Shown piece after piece: positions 1 through 5,903 of a stretch of DNA of 7,097 bases (the first letter of the stretch is position 1; each line of letters starts with the position of its first letter). The notes under the pieces were generated by a model. That model did not search any database. It was given only the letters and a program-made list of their open reading frames with translations, and was not told where the DNA came from. Both the position numbers and the translations under genes were made by a program. The stretch comes from a bacterium. Its GTDB lineage: Bacteria; Oederibacteriota; Muellerivitia; Muellerivitales; Muellerivitaceae. Where the stretch lies: NCBI GenBank assembly GCA_025980505.1, contig JAICXI010000092.1:1-7097 (forward strand), read 5' to 3'.

Positions 1-57
1 AATCAAACCAATTTCACGGGCCGAATAGGACCCGGTGGAGGGATTTAAAAACCAGGG

Positions 58-91
58 AAAATAAAAAGCCGGGACCTTCCCAACCCGCGGC
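58..91 (-). terminator. Probable rho-independent terminator of gcvHP
   Basis: Read on the minus strand, 40 bases past the gcvP stop, GCC-GC-GGG pairs with CCC-GGC (a two-base bulge, loop TTGGGAAGGT). TTTTTATTTT follows directly. A GC stem followed by a U-tract is the usual intrinsic terminator form. The stem is short (six pairs with a bulge), so the call is moderate. Positions 1-57 show no other recognisable feature. Confidence 0.5.
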
Positions 92-130
92 CCAGTGTGG
101 AAAGGGTTGAATTTCGGGGGCTGGGCTTTC

Positions 131-2875
131 TTACTTCTTGACGAGTTTGGGTTCCTTGACCGCCTTGACCTCGTCCAAGCGGGAGACGGGCGTGGAATAA
201 GGCGCGTTCTTGAAGACGTCCGGGTTGGTCTCCATTTCGGTGCGGATCTTGAGCATGGCATCCACGAAATCGTCCAAGGTCTTTTTGGTCTCGGTTTCCG
301 TGGGCTCCACCATGATGGCCTCATGCACCACCAGCGGGAAATAAATGGTGGGCGGGTGATAGTTAAAATCGATGAGGCGCTTGGCGATGTCCAACGCCGA
401 AATGCCGTATTTGACTTTTAGGGGCTCGGCCGTCAGCACGAACTCGTGCTTGCAAATGCGGTCGTAAGCCACCGGATAGTGGTTCTTGAGGCGCGCCAGG
501 AGGTAGTTGGCGTTCAAGGTGGCGATGCGGCCCACCCTTTCCAGTCCCTCCTTGCCCAGGCGCTTGCAATAGGCCAGGGCCCTTAAAAGCACACCGAAAT
601 TCCCCACGTTCCCCTTCATGCGTCCGATGGAGGAAGGCGAACCCGACTTCAGGTAATAGCGGTTCCCTTCCTTGAACACCCGGGGCTCGGGCAGGTAAGG
701 CTCGAGGACTTTCGTGCAGCCCACGGGCCCCGATCCCGGGCCTCCGCCGCCGTGCGGCGTGGAAAACGTCTTGTGAAGGTTTAAATGCACCAGGTCGAAC
801 CCCATATCCGCCGGTCGGCAGATCCCCACACTGGCGTTCATATTGGCGCCGTCATAATACAGAAGACCCCCCGCGTCATGAACCAGCTTGGCCACTTCCA
901 GAATATGCTCCTCGAACAACCCGAGCGTGCTCGGGTTTGTCAGCATCAAGACCGCCGTGTCCTTGCCCAATTTGGCCTTCAGGGCCGGGATATCCAGGTT
1001 GCCGCGCGAATCGGTGGGGACGGACACCGCCTTCCATCCCGCCATGGTGGCCGAAGCCGGATTGGTGCCGTGGGCCGAGTCCGGCACGATCACGTTGACG
1101 CGCTGGTGTTCGCCCTTGTCCGCGAAATAACGCTTGGCCATGAGCAGCGCGGTCAGTTCCCCGTGCGCGCCGGCGGCCGGCTGCAGGGTGAGCGCGTGGC
1201 AACCCGTGATTTCCTTGAGCCAGTGCTCCAGGTCGTAAACGACCTGGAGCGCCCCCTGCGTTTCGTCCTCCCGCTGGGAAGGATGCAGGTTGGCCCAGGC
1301 GTCGGCGAAGGCGATTTCCTCATGCACCTTCGGGTTGTACTTCATGGTACAGCTGCCAAGGGGGTAGAAACCGTTGTCGATGCAGAAATTCTTGCGCGCC
1401 AGGTCGGTGTAATAGCGCACCACGTCCACTTCGGGATGGGCCTGGATTTGGGCGATGGGCCGGGCCTTGATCCACTTGGGAAGTTCGGCGGGTTTCGCGC
1501 GGACTTCCTGCCCCGAGGCCATCGAAGGGGTCCCCTCATGATTCGAGAATTCCCCGCAAGCGGAGATGAAGGATTCCATGTCCTCCAGGCTTGTCAGTTC
1601 GGTGGCGGCCACCAGCACGCAGTCCTTGAACTCCGGGTAATCAGCGGACAGGTCGTAAGGCGCCACCATTCCCCACTCGGAAAGGAAGCCGGCGAACCCG
1701 GCCGAGGGGGGCCTCACCACGAACTCGTTGGCGTAACGCACCGTCTCCACCTTGAAGCCCGGGATTTTTTGGATTTCAACGGCCAAGGCGTGGGCCGTGG
1801 CCACGCCGTCCTTGGCGGCCTGCTGGGCACCCTGCCCGCCTTTGAAGTAAAGCCAGGCCGAGGCGAAGTTGGCCATGAGGGACTGGGTGGTGCAAACGTT
1901 GGAAGCGGCCCGCTCCCTCCGGATGTGCTGTTCGCGGGCCTGGAAGGTGAGGACGCAGGCGGTCTTGCCGTTGCGGTCCACGGTCTCGCCCACGATACGG
2001 CCGGGCATCTGGCGGATGTCGTCGAATCGGGCGGTCAGGAAGCCGGCATGGGGCCCGCCGAAGGAAAGGATGTTCCCGAAGGATTGGGCGCTCCCCGCGC
2101 ACAGGTCCGCGCCCAGGGAACCGGGCGAGGGCAGCAACGCCAGGTCCATGGCCTCGGCCACGGCCACCACCAGGTAGGCGTTCTTTTCCTTGCAAGCCTT
2201 GGAAAGGGCCTCCAGGTCCTCGATGGTGCCGAAGAAATTGGGGTACTGCACCACCACCACCGAATTGGGCCAAAGCTCGGTCTTGAGCTGCTCCAGGTCC
2301 GTTTCCGTGCCTTTCAAACCGATGTCGCGGACCTTGTGTCCCTGGGGGTTCAAGTAGGTCTGGATGGTCTGGCGGTATTCGGGGTGCACGTCCCGGGAAA
2401 CGTAAACGAAGGACTCGGCCTTCTTGACCCTCAGGGCCAGGAGCGCGGCCTCGGCCACGGCGGAAGCGCCGTCGTAAAGGGAGGCGTTGGAGACCTCCAA
2501 GCCGGTCAATTCCACCATGTAGGTCTGGAAGTCGAAGAGCACCTGCAGCGTTCCCTGGGCGATTTCGGGCTGGTAAGGCGTGTAGGACGTCAGGAATTCG
2601 GGCCGGGTCACCACCGCCTTCACGGCCGCCGGCACCTCGTGGTAATAAAGCCCCGCGCCCAGGAAACAGGGGCGGTCCGACACCGGCTGGTTGTTCTTGC
2701 CGATCAGGTTGAAGAAGCGCTTCAGTTCGGGTTCGGTGAGGCCGTGGGGGAGGTTGAGCCCCTTGCTGAGGATCTGCGAGGAAGGCACGTCGGCGAAAAG
2801 GTCGTCGAGCTTGGAAACGCCGATGGTGGCCAGCATTTCCTTTTCATCCGCCGGCGTGATGGGAATATATGACAA
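131..2875 (-). CDS. gcvP: Glycine decarboxylase (glycine cleavage P-protein), natural GcvPA-GcvPB fusion
   Basis: PLP-dependent glycine dehydrogenase (decarboxylating), 914 residues, cytoplasmic. It decarboxylates glycine and passes the aminomethyl group to the lipoyl arm of GcvH. Residues 1 to about 440 match the GcvPA subunit (YTPYQPEIAQGTLQ at 98-111, NASLYDG at 130-136). Residues from about 480 to the end match GcvPB (GFYPLGSCTMKYNPK at 502-516, PDSAHGTNPASAT at 598-610, and HLNLHKTF, whose Lys702 is the PLP lysine, followed by a glycine-rich loop). The N-terminus (MSYIPITPADEKEML) is that of split-type GcvPA, not of the long E. coli/eukaryote GcvP. So two normally separate subunits are joined by a linker of about 40 residues, and the usual N-terminal extension of GcvPB is shortened. 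The start is TTG: family alignment places it there and GGGAG lies six bases upstream. It lies 107 bases after gcvH, probably in one transcript. Function is very secure; single-chain status follows from the uninterrupted frame. Confidence 0.96.
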   Translation of the reverse strand: MSYIPITPADEKEMLATIGVSKLDDLFADVPSSQILSKGLNLPHGLTEPELKRFFNLIGKNNQPVSDRPCFLGAGLYYHEVPAAVKAVVTRPEFLTSYTPYQPEIAQGTLQVLFDFQTYMVELTGLEVSNASLYDGASAVAEAALLALRVKKAESFVYVSRDVHPEYRQTIQTYLNPQGHKVRDIGLKGTETDLEQLKTELWPNSVVVVQYPNFFGTIEDLEALSKACKEKNAYLVVAVAEAMDLALLPSPGSLGADLCAGSAQSFGNILSFGGPHAGFLTARFDDIRQMPGRIVGETVDRNGKTACVLTFQAREQHIRRERAASNVCTTQSLMANFASAWLYFKGGQGAQQAAKDGVATAHALAVEIQKIPGFKVETVRYANEFVVRPPSAGFAGFLSEWGMVAPYDLSADYPEFKDCVLVAATELTSLEDMESFISACGEFSNHEGTPSMASGQEVRAKPAELPKWIKARPIAQIQAHPEVDVVRYYTDLARKNFCIDNGFYPLGSCTMKYNPKVHEEIAFADAWANLHPSQREDETQGALQVVYDLEHWLKEITGCHALTLQPAAGAHGELTALLMAKRYFADKGEHQRVNVIVPDSAHGTNPASATMAGWKAVSVPTDSRGNLDIPALKAKLGKDTAVLMLTNPSTLGLFEEHILEVAKLVHDAGGLLYYDGANMNASVGICRPADMGFDLVHLNLHKTFSTPHGGGGPGSGPVGCTKVLEPYLPEPRVFKEGNRYYLKSGSPSSIGRMKGNVGNFGVLLRALAYCKRLGKEGLERVGRIATLNANYLLARLKNHYPVAYDRICKHEFVLTAEPLKVKYGISALDIAKRLIDFNYHPPTIYFPLVVHEAIMVEPTETETKKTLDDFVDAMLKIRTEMETNPDVFKNAPYSTPVSRLDEVKAVKEPKLVKK

Positions 2876-2881
2876 TGGGGG

Positions 2882-2886
2882 CTCCC
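2882..2886 (-). promoter_or_regulatory. Ribosome binding site fixing the TTG start of gcvP
   Basis: On the minus strand GGGAG is followed by six bases (CCCCCA) and then TTG. No ATG or GTG lies nearby in frame; the next in-frame Met is residue 14, which would remove the conserved N-terminus. Confidence 0.6.
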
Positions 2887-2910
2887 AACTATAAATTCCG
2901 AATTTTGGTG

Positions 2911-2929
2911 ATTTCCCCGAAAGGGAAAT
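2911..2929 (-). repeat. Small perfect hairpin in the gcvH-gcvP spacer
   Basis: ATTTCCC and GGGAAAT form a perfect seven-base inverted repeat around CGAAA. No U-tract follows on the minus strand, so it is unlikely to be a full terminator. It could be an RNA stability or processing hairpin that sets the gcvH/gcvP ratio, which is inference only. The rest of the 107-base spacer shows nothing else. Confidence 0.35.
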
Positions 2930-2982
2930 TTCCTTCCTTCAACATTCAAAATTCTTGGGCCTGAAGCACGGCCCCTTGAACC

Positions 2983-3354
2983 CTAGGAATGGGCTTCCAG
3001 CGTCTTCAAATAATCGGCTTCGTTCAGGTATTCGTCCAGCGCCTTGGGATTGTCCAGCTGCACGATGGCGATCCAACCGGCGCCTTCCGGGTCCTGGTTG
3101 ATGAGGCCCGCCTGGTCCTTGAGCTTGGCGTTCACTTCCACCACCGTGCCGGCGGGGCTGTAGGCGTCGGCCACGGCCTTGACCGATTCCAGGACGCACA
3201 GGCTTTGTTTGTCCGACAGTTTTTTACCCATGTCGGGCAGTTCCACGAAAACCACGTCGGAAAGTTCGTGGGCCGCGTGTTTGGAGATGCCGACCTTGAT
3301 CTTGCCGCCTCCCAGGTCTTCGTACCATTCGTGGGTTTTGGCGAACTTGCGCAT
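2983..3354 (-). CDS. gcvH: Glycine cleavage system H protein (lipoyl carrier)
   Basis: 123-residue lipoyl-domain protein that shuttles the aminomethyl intermediate between the P, T and L proteins of the glycine cleavage system. The N-terminus MRKFAKTHEWYE has the family's THEW motif at 7-10. The lipoylation site is VLESVKAVADAY, with Lys59 the modified residue. VFVELPDMGKKL and the C-terminal GWIAIVQLDNP...LDEYL block are also typical. The length is close to the family norm. The start at 3354 was chosen because AGGAG sits six bases upstream and homology begins there; an upstream ATG at 3393 would add 13 residues translated from the repeat element. It is first in the gcvH-gcvP unit. No gcvT is adjacent, unlike the common gcvT-gcvH-gcvP order. 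Confidence 0.96.
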   Translation of the reverse strand: MRKFAKTHEWYEDLGGGKIKVGISKHAAHELSDVVFVELPDMGKKLSDKQSLCVLESVKAVADAYSPAGTVVEVNAKLKDQAGLINQDPEGAGWIAIVQLDNPKALDEYLNEADYLKTLEAHS

Positions 3355-3370
3355 GGAAACTCCTGAAGGT

Positions 3371-3416
3371 AGCTGTCGGCTGTTGGCTAACATCGAACAG
3401 CCAACGGCTATCGGCT
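3371..3416. repeat. Imperfect inverted repeat of 'GGCTGT' words in the gcvH leader
   Basis: Two 18-base arms (3371-3388, AGCTGTCGGCTGTTGGCT; 3399-3416, AGCCAACGGCTATCGGCT) surround the ten-base loop AACATCGAAC. Thirteen of 18 positions are complementary and several mismatches are transitions that allow G-U pairs. Each arm repeats a GGCT word every 8-9 bases. The element starts 16 bases above the gcvH start, inside the predicted 5' leader. On the plus strand it is followed by GGGTTTTTT, so in that direction it also looks like an intrinsic terminator. Confidence 0.6.
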
Positions 3417-3426
3417 GGGTTTTTTA

Positions 3427-3445
3427 GGAAGGCGTCGGAAGGCGT
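3427..3445. repeat. 9-bp direct repeat, 10-bp period, in the gcvH leader
   Basis: GGAAGGCGT occurs at 3427-3435 and again at 3437-3445, separated by one C. The copies lie on the same helical face, just downstream of the predicted transcription start of gcvHP. This could be an operator, but no known regulator site is recognised. Confidence 0.35.
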
Positions 3446-3459
3446 GGTTAAACGGGATG

Positions 3460-3490
3460 ACTATAGCAAAAACCGGAAAGTTTTCCACAA
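3460..3490 (-). promoter_or_regulatory. Candidate sigma70-type promoter of gcvHP
   Basis: On the minus strand there is an extended -10, TGCTATAGT (TG at 3467-3468, hexamer 3460-3465). It matches the housekeeping TATAAT consensus at five of six bases. A weak -35, TTGTGG (3485-3490), lies 19 bases upstream; this long spacer is tolerated when the -10 is extended. Transcription would start near 3453, giving a leader of about 100 bases that holds both repeats above. I looked for the conserved features of a glycine riboswitch here and did not find them. Confidence 0.5.
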
Positions 3491-3702
3491 ATGTTTTGGG
3501 ACTCGGACCGTCATGGCGTGGCCGGTTACCCGGCGCGCGGGGAAGGATTGAAACTTCGAGGAACTTGTTCAAGAACGCCGGGCTTCACGTCTTGGGGCAT
3601 TTCGAAAGCGAAGAGAGGGGCCCTTCAAGGCGGCCCCTCCGGTGGCTTCAAGATTTTGGAAAAGTTCCGGCGAAACCCGGCCGTTCAACCGGGGTGTGCC
3701 GG
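3491..3702. other. Non-coding gap between the gcvHP promoter and the tandem-module gene
   Basis: I see no credible gene on either strand. The part next to the upstream gene (3615-3702) has several GC-rich hairpins, including AACCGG/CCGGTT right after its stop codon. The part from about 3491 to 3614 contains nothing I can identify. Confidence 0.5.
3615..3639 (-). terminator. Terminator-like hairpin downstream of the tandem-module gene
   Basis: GAGGGGCC (3615-3622) and GGCCCCTC (3632-3639) are a perfect eight-base inverted repeat with a nine-base loop, 63 bases past the stop at 3703. On the minus strand the following bases (TCTTCGCTTTC) are T-rich but not a clean U-tract, so this is a probable but not textbook terminator. 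Confidence 0.4.
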
Positions 3703-4791
3703 TTATTTTATCAGCGTGATCTTCCTCACCCGGAACTCGTGCTCTCCCGCGGTGACGGGTGCCAGGTTGAAGGTCTCGATATGGGACAGGTCCAAGGCCG
3801 CCCCCTTCTTGGCTTCGGGCGGCTGATAATAGGGGTTCAGTTTGAAATAATCAAAGGGGATCACGATTTTTTCCCATCCCTTGCCCTTGGTAGGGGGGGA
3901 CTGGGCGACATAAGCGCATTGGCCGGCATCGTTGAAACCGAGGTTGAACTCGAGGGGCGTTTCGCTGTAAACCTCCAGGACCATGTCCTTGGCCCCGGTC
4001 CAGTCCTGGCCGCCCCAAACATCCCCGGCCCTCATCCAGTAGCCGTCCCAGCCCCCGAGCTTCAACTTGTATTGGAAATCCGCCAAGCCAATCCCGCCGT
4101 CGCCCCTTTTCAACTCCAAGGCGATGGAACTGCCCTTGCCGTCCGTGAAGGGGCCGCAAGCGCTCTTATCCAGGAAGGTGAAATCCTGGACCAACAGCGT
4201 CCCTTCCGGGGCCCCGGTCCCCGTTTCAGCCTTGACCTTTTCCTTAAGGGTGGAAAGGGGGCCGGCCTCGAAGGTGAAGTCGCCGTGGATTTGGGGGATG
4301 AACTGCAGGCTCTGGATACGGGACCAGTCCAGGGGTTTGTCCTTGGGCGCCCCGGGCATTTGATAGGGGTCCCGATGGAAGAGGGAAAGGGGCACGGTGA
4401 ATTCCCGCCAGTCGTCGGAAACCACCCGGAGTGCGGCGGTGTACTGGATTTTTTGCGAGTCAATGAACCCGATCTTCACGATTTCCGGTTGGGAAGCCCG
4501 GGCCGCAAAACGGACCTCCCGGATTTTAGAAAGGTCGGCTTCCTTGCCGGCGTTGAAGGTGGCCCAGGCGCCGCCCCACTGGACGATGTGGGCGGTCAGC
4601 TTCAGGGCCCTTTCGCCGGCCTTGGGGCCTTCCGCCGGGGCCAGGGTGATCGTGGAGCCTTCCTTGTCGGTGAAAACCCCGGCGCCGGTCCCCGGAAGGG
4701 CGGACGACCAATCCTGCAGGACCCCCGCGCCGCACGCAGCGGCGATCAACCATAAACCCGAAACCCAACGGAAAATCGGAAACGGACTCAT
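3703..4791 (-). CDS. Exported protein with two tandem CBM11/CIA30-like beta-sandwich modules
   Basis: 362 residues. A Sec signal spans about residues 1-20 (WVSGLWLIAAAC). IAAAC fits a relaxed lipobox with Cys20 as the lipidated residue; cleavage by signal peptidase I after AGA is the alternative. The mature protein is two related modules of about 160 residues (about 24-180 and 199-361). Each runs: an opening acidic/aromatic 'QDW/QDF' strand; a Gly/Trp stretch (WGGAWATF; GGWDGYWMRAG); DLS/DWT followed by hydrophobic 'VRFAARA' or 'MVLEVYS'; KIGFID/NLGFND; DDWREFTVPLSLF/KGWEKIVIPFDYF; and LDWSRIQSLQF/LDLSHIETFNL. This resembles galactose-binding-like folds of the CBM11/CIA30 group; no catalytic domain is seen. 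Start 4791 has AGGAGG six bases upstream; an in-frame extension to 4926 would run into repeat DNA. It is probably monocistronic. Substrate unknown; carbohydrate binding is inferred from the fold. Confidence 0.75.
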   Translation of the reverse strand: MSPFPIFRWVSGLWLIAAACGAGVLQDWSSALPGTGAGVFTDKEGSTITLAPAEGPKAGERALKLTAHIVQWGGAWATFNAGKEADLSKIREVRFAARASQPEIVKIGFIDSQKIQYTAALRVVSDDWREFTVPLSLFHRDPYQMPGAPKDKPLDWSRIQSLQFIPQIHGDFTFEAGPLSTLKEKVKAETGTGAPEGTLLVQDFTFLDKSACGPFTDGKGSSIALELKRGDGGIGLADFQYKLKLGGWDGYWMRAGDVWGGQDWTGAKDMVLEVYSETPLEFNLGFNDAGQCAYVAQSPPTKGKGWEKIVIPFDYFKLNPYYQPPEAKKGAALDLSHIETFNLAPVTAGEHEFRVRKITLIK

Positions 4792-4866
4792 AGGACTCCT
4801 CCTCGTTTGTTGGCTTTCACCGATTGGACGGCGCCCTTCCCCAAAGTGTCGTTTTCCAAAAGGAAC

Positions 4867-4979
4867 CCCTTTCGCCGCCCAGGGCGCCAAGGGCAGCGAA
4901 AAACAACGATATTTAAGGATGCTCAAATCGAATCTTTTTTTGAAGGCGCCTCTCTTGGTGATCTTGGTGGTTCAAAGGG
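4867..4979. repeat. Repeat-word inverted element upstream of the tandem-module gene
   Basis: This lies in the 205-base gap 4792-4996. The left arm (about 4867-4899) reads as CCAAGGGC-type words. The reverse complement of the right arm (about 4946-4979) reads ACCACCAAGATCACCAAG. Aligned, about two thirds of the roughly 32 columns match and most differences are transitions. The left arm also folds on itself: TTCGCCGCCC (4871-4880) pairs with GGGCAGCGAA (4891-4900), one mismatch, ten-base loop. The centre is AT-rich, with TTTTTTT at 4935-4941. GGCGCC occurs in both arms (4883-4888, 4945-4950). No gene is seen in the gap, and I found no convincing promoter for the downstream gene. Confidence 0.5.
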
Positions 4980-4996
4980 TCTTCGATTGTTTTCCC

Positions 4997-5404
4997 CTAG
5001 CGGCCCGAGGGCGCGATGGCCAGGGCCGTGGGGTCCGCGCTGGTGGTCCAAAGGAACCGGTCCATGCGGCCATGGATGCGGTCATGCAGGCGCATGAAGG
5101 CGTCCATTTGGGGAGGGGTCAAAACCGCCGCGATCCGGTCCTCGCCTTCCCGGTCCAGGGTTTCCACTTGGACCCGCCATTCCTTGCGCAGGCCTTCCAT
5201 GAGCCTCTTTTGGTCCGCCAGGATGTCCGCCGCCTTTTCCCGCTGGTCCGCCGTAAACCGCAGGTCCCCGTCCAATTCCACCAGGAACCGGTCGGCCGGG
5301 CTCCAGGACCCCAGGGTCCGGTCGAAATAAAGCCTCATACCCCAGGCCCCGGCCGCCAGACCCAGGACCGCGCCCAAGACCAGTAAGACAACCGATTTAT
5401 TCAT
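4997..5404 (-). CDS. Membrane-anchored periplasmic protein of the CnrX/Spy/CpxP (LTxxQ) type
   Basis: 135 residues. One N-terminal membrane anchor (about 4-22, VVLLVLGAVLGLAAGAWG) is followed by a charged, helical periplasmic domain. Two LTxxQ-like motifs, FTADQ (50-54) and LTPPQ (95-99), bracket a long charged helix, the hallmark of Spy/CpxP/ZraP/CnrX relatives. Near the end, LHDRIHGRM places His107, His111 and Met114 in a cluster that could bind metal; CnrX uses His and Met in its C-terminal helix, but the spacing here is not identical. The start at 5404 has AAGGAG seven bases upstream and overlaps the anti-sigma gene by eight bases, so translation is probably coupled. Its place as last gene of a sigma/anti-sigma operon suggests an envelope stress or metal sensor. 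Family moderately sure; ligand unknown. Confidence 0.68.
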   Translation of the reverse strand: MNKSVVLLVLGAVLGLAAGAWGMRLYFDRTLGSWSPADRFLVELDGDLRFTADQREKAADILADQKRLMEGLRKEWRVQVETLDREGEDRIAAVLTPPQMDAFMRLHDRIHGRMDRFLWTTSADPTALAIAPSGR

Positions 5405-5780
5405 AAGAATTCTCCTTGGCGTCCCTCAGGATGCCCGCGCCGGCCCCCTGGTCGAATCGGGCGAAAAATTTGTCCTTCTTCACCCAGCCGCGTTCCGGGT
5501 GCCAAAAGGCCGCCGCCACCAGCAAGACAGCCGCCGCCGTCCCCGACAGGAGGGCCCATCGGACGCGCCGGTTCCAAGACGGAAGGGCCGGGCCTTCCTC
5601 CAGCCGCGCCAGGACCCGGCCGGCCAGGCCTTCCCGCGGAAGCGCGTGGGGCCATTTTTCCACCAGCTCCCGGCAGGCCGCGCAGGCTCCCAGGTGGTCC
5701 GCGAACCCGATCTTTTCAACGGGGGAAAGCCCCCCCTTCCGGTAGGCTTCCGCCTTGGCGAGTACTTCCGCGTGCGTCAT
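5397..5780 (-). CDS. Zinc-finger (ZAS-type) membrane anti-sigma factor
   Basis: 127 residues. The N-terminal cytoplasmic domain carries His3-x25-His29-x3-Cys33-x2-Cys36 (HLGACAAC at 29-36), the zinc-binding anti-sigma arrangement with the same spacing as Cys11-His37-Cys41-Cys44 in RsrA. A membrane segment follows at about 74-93 (RWALLSGTAAAVLLVAAAFW). A short extracytoplasmic tail (94-127) ends in FFARFDQGAGAG...NSYE. It should hold the adjacent ECF sigma factor inactive until an envelope signal arrives. The start at 5780 has GGGGAG seven bases upstream. It sits between the sigma gene and the LTxxQ protein, overlapping the latter by eight bases. The order matches sigma / anti-sigma / sensor cassettes. 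Confidence 0.85.
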   Translation of the reverse strand: MTHAEVLAKAEAYRKGGLSPVEKIGFADHLGACAACRELVEKWPHALPREGLAGRVLARLEEGPALPSWNRRVRWALLSGTAAAVLLVAAAFWHPERGWVKKDKFFARFDQGAGAGILRDAKENSYE

Positions 5781-5878
5781 TGTTTTTCTCCCCTTTCAAC
5801 TTCCAGCAAAAAGCCTTCGCCATAGAGGCCACAAGGTTCACCTGGCATGGTCATTGGCTTTTCCAAAAAAATCCTCAT
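5777..5878 (-). CDS. Possible 33-residue small ORF between sigma and anti-sigma genes
   Basis: On the minus strand an ATG at 5878, 25 bases after the sigma stop, opens a 33-codon frame that begins MRIFLEKPMTMPGEPCG. Its TGA overlaps the anti-sigma ATG as ATGA, a classic coupled junction. GGGGAC lies a few bases upstream of the ATG. Against it: codon third positions are much less GC-rich than in the neighbours, no domain is recognised, and the middle overlaps a degenerate repeat-like stretch (5816-5842). It may be a leader peptide coupling anti-sigma translation to the sigma message, or chance. Confidence 0.28.
   Translation of the reverse strand: MRIFLEKPMTMPGEPCGLYGEGFLLEVERGEKQ
5816..5842. 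repeat. Degenerate word-repeat stretch in the sigma/anti-sigma spacer
   Basis: The stretch reads TTCGCC-ATAGAGGCC-ACAAGG-TTCACC, with a purine-rich A-AGG word at roughly 8-10-base spacing between two TTCRCC blocks. It resembles in style the CACCAAGA words at 4946-4979. It is short and weak on its own. Confidence 0.25.
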
Positions 5879-5903
5879 GTCGTCCCCGGTGCAACTCGGT
5901 GGC

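Noticed and set aside
785..2872. A 695-codon open frame on the plus strand opposite gcvP
   Set aside because: It is antisense to a certain, highly conserved gene. Its translation is rich in Gly, His, Arg and Val with no domain, as expected from GC-biased codons on the other strand.
3355..3460. Glycine riboswitch in the gcvH leader
   Set aside because: The conserved core segments and tandem aptamer layout are not visible, and the leader is mostly taken up by the inverted repeat and the direct repeat.
3457..4755. A 432-codon plus-strand open frame opposite the tandem-module gene
   Set aside because: Its composition is low-complexity Gly/Pro/Arg and it has no motif. The minus-strand gene has a signal peptide, a strong ribosome site and repeated modules.
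4792..4926. N-terminal extension of the tandem-module protein to 4926
   Set aside because: It would place 45 residues translated from repeat DNA before a normal signal peptide, and AGGAGG points clearly at 4791.
4397..5386. A 329-codon plus-strand open frame spanning two minus-strand genes and the gap between them
   Set aside because: It crosses gene boundaries and a repeat element, has no recognisable domain, and reads as antisense of credible genes.
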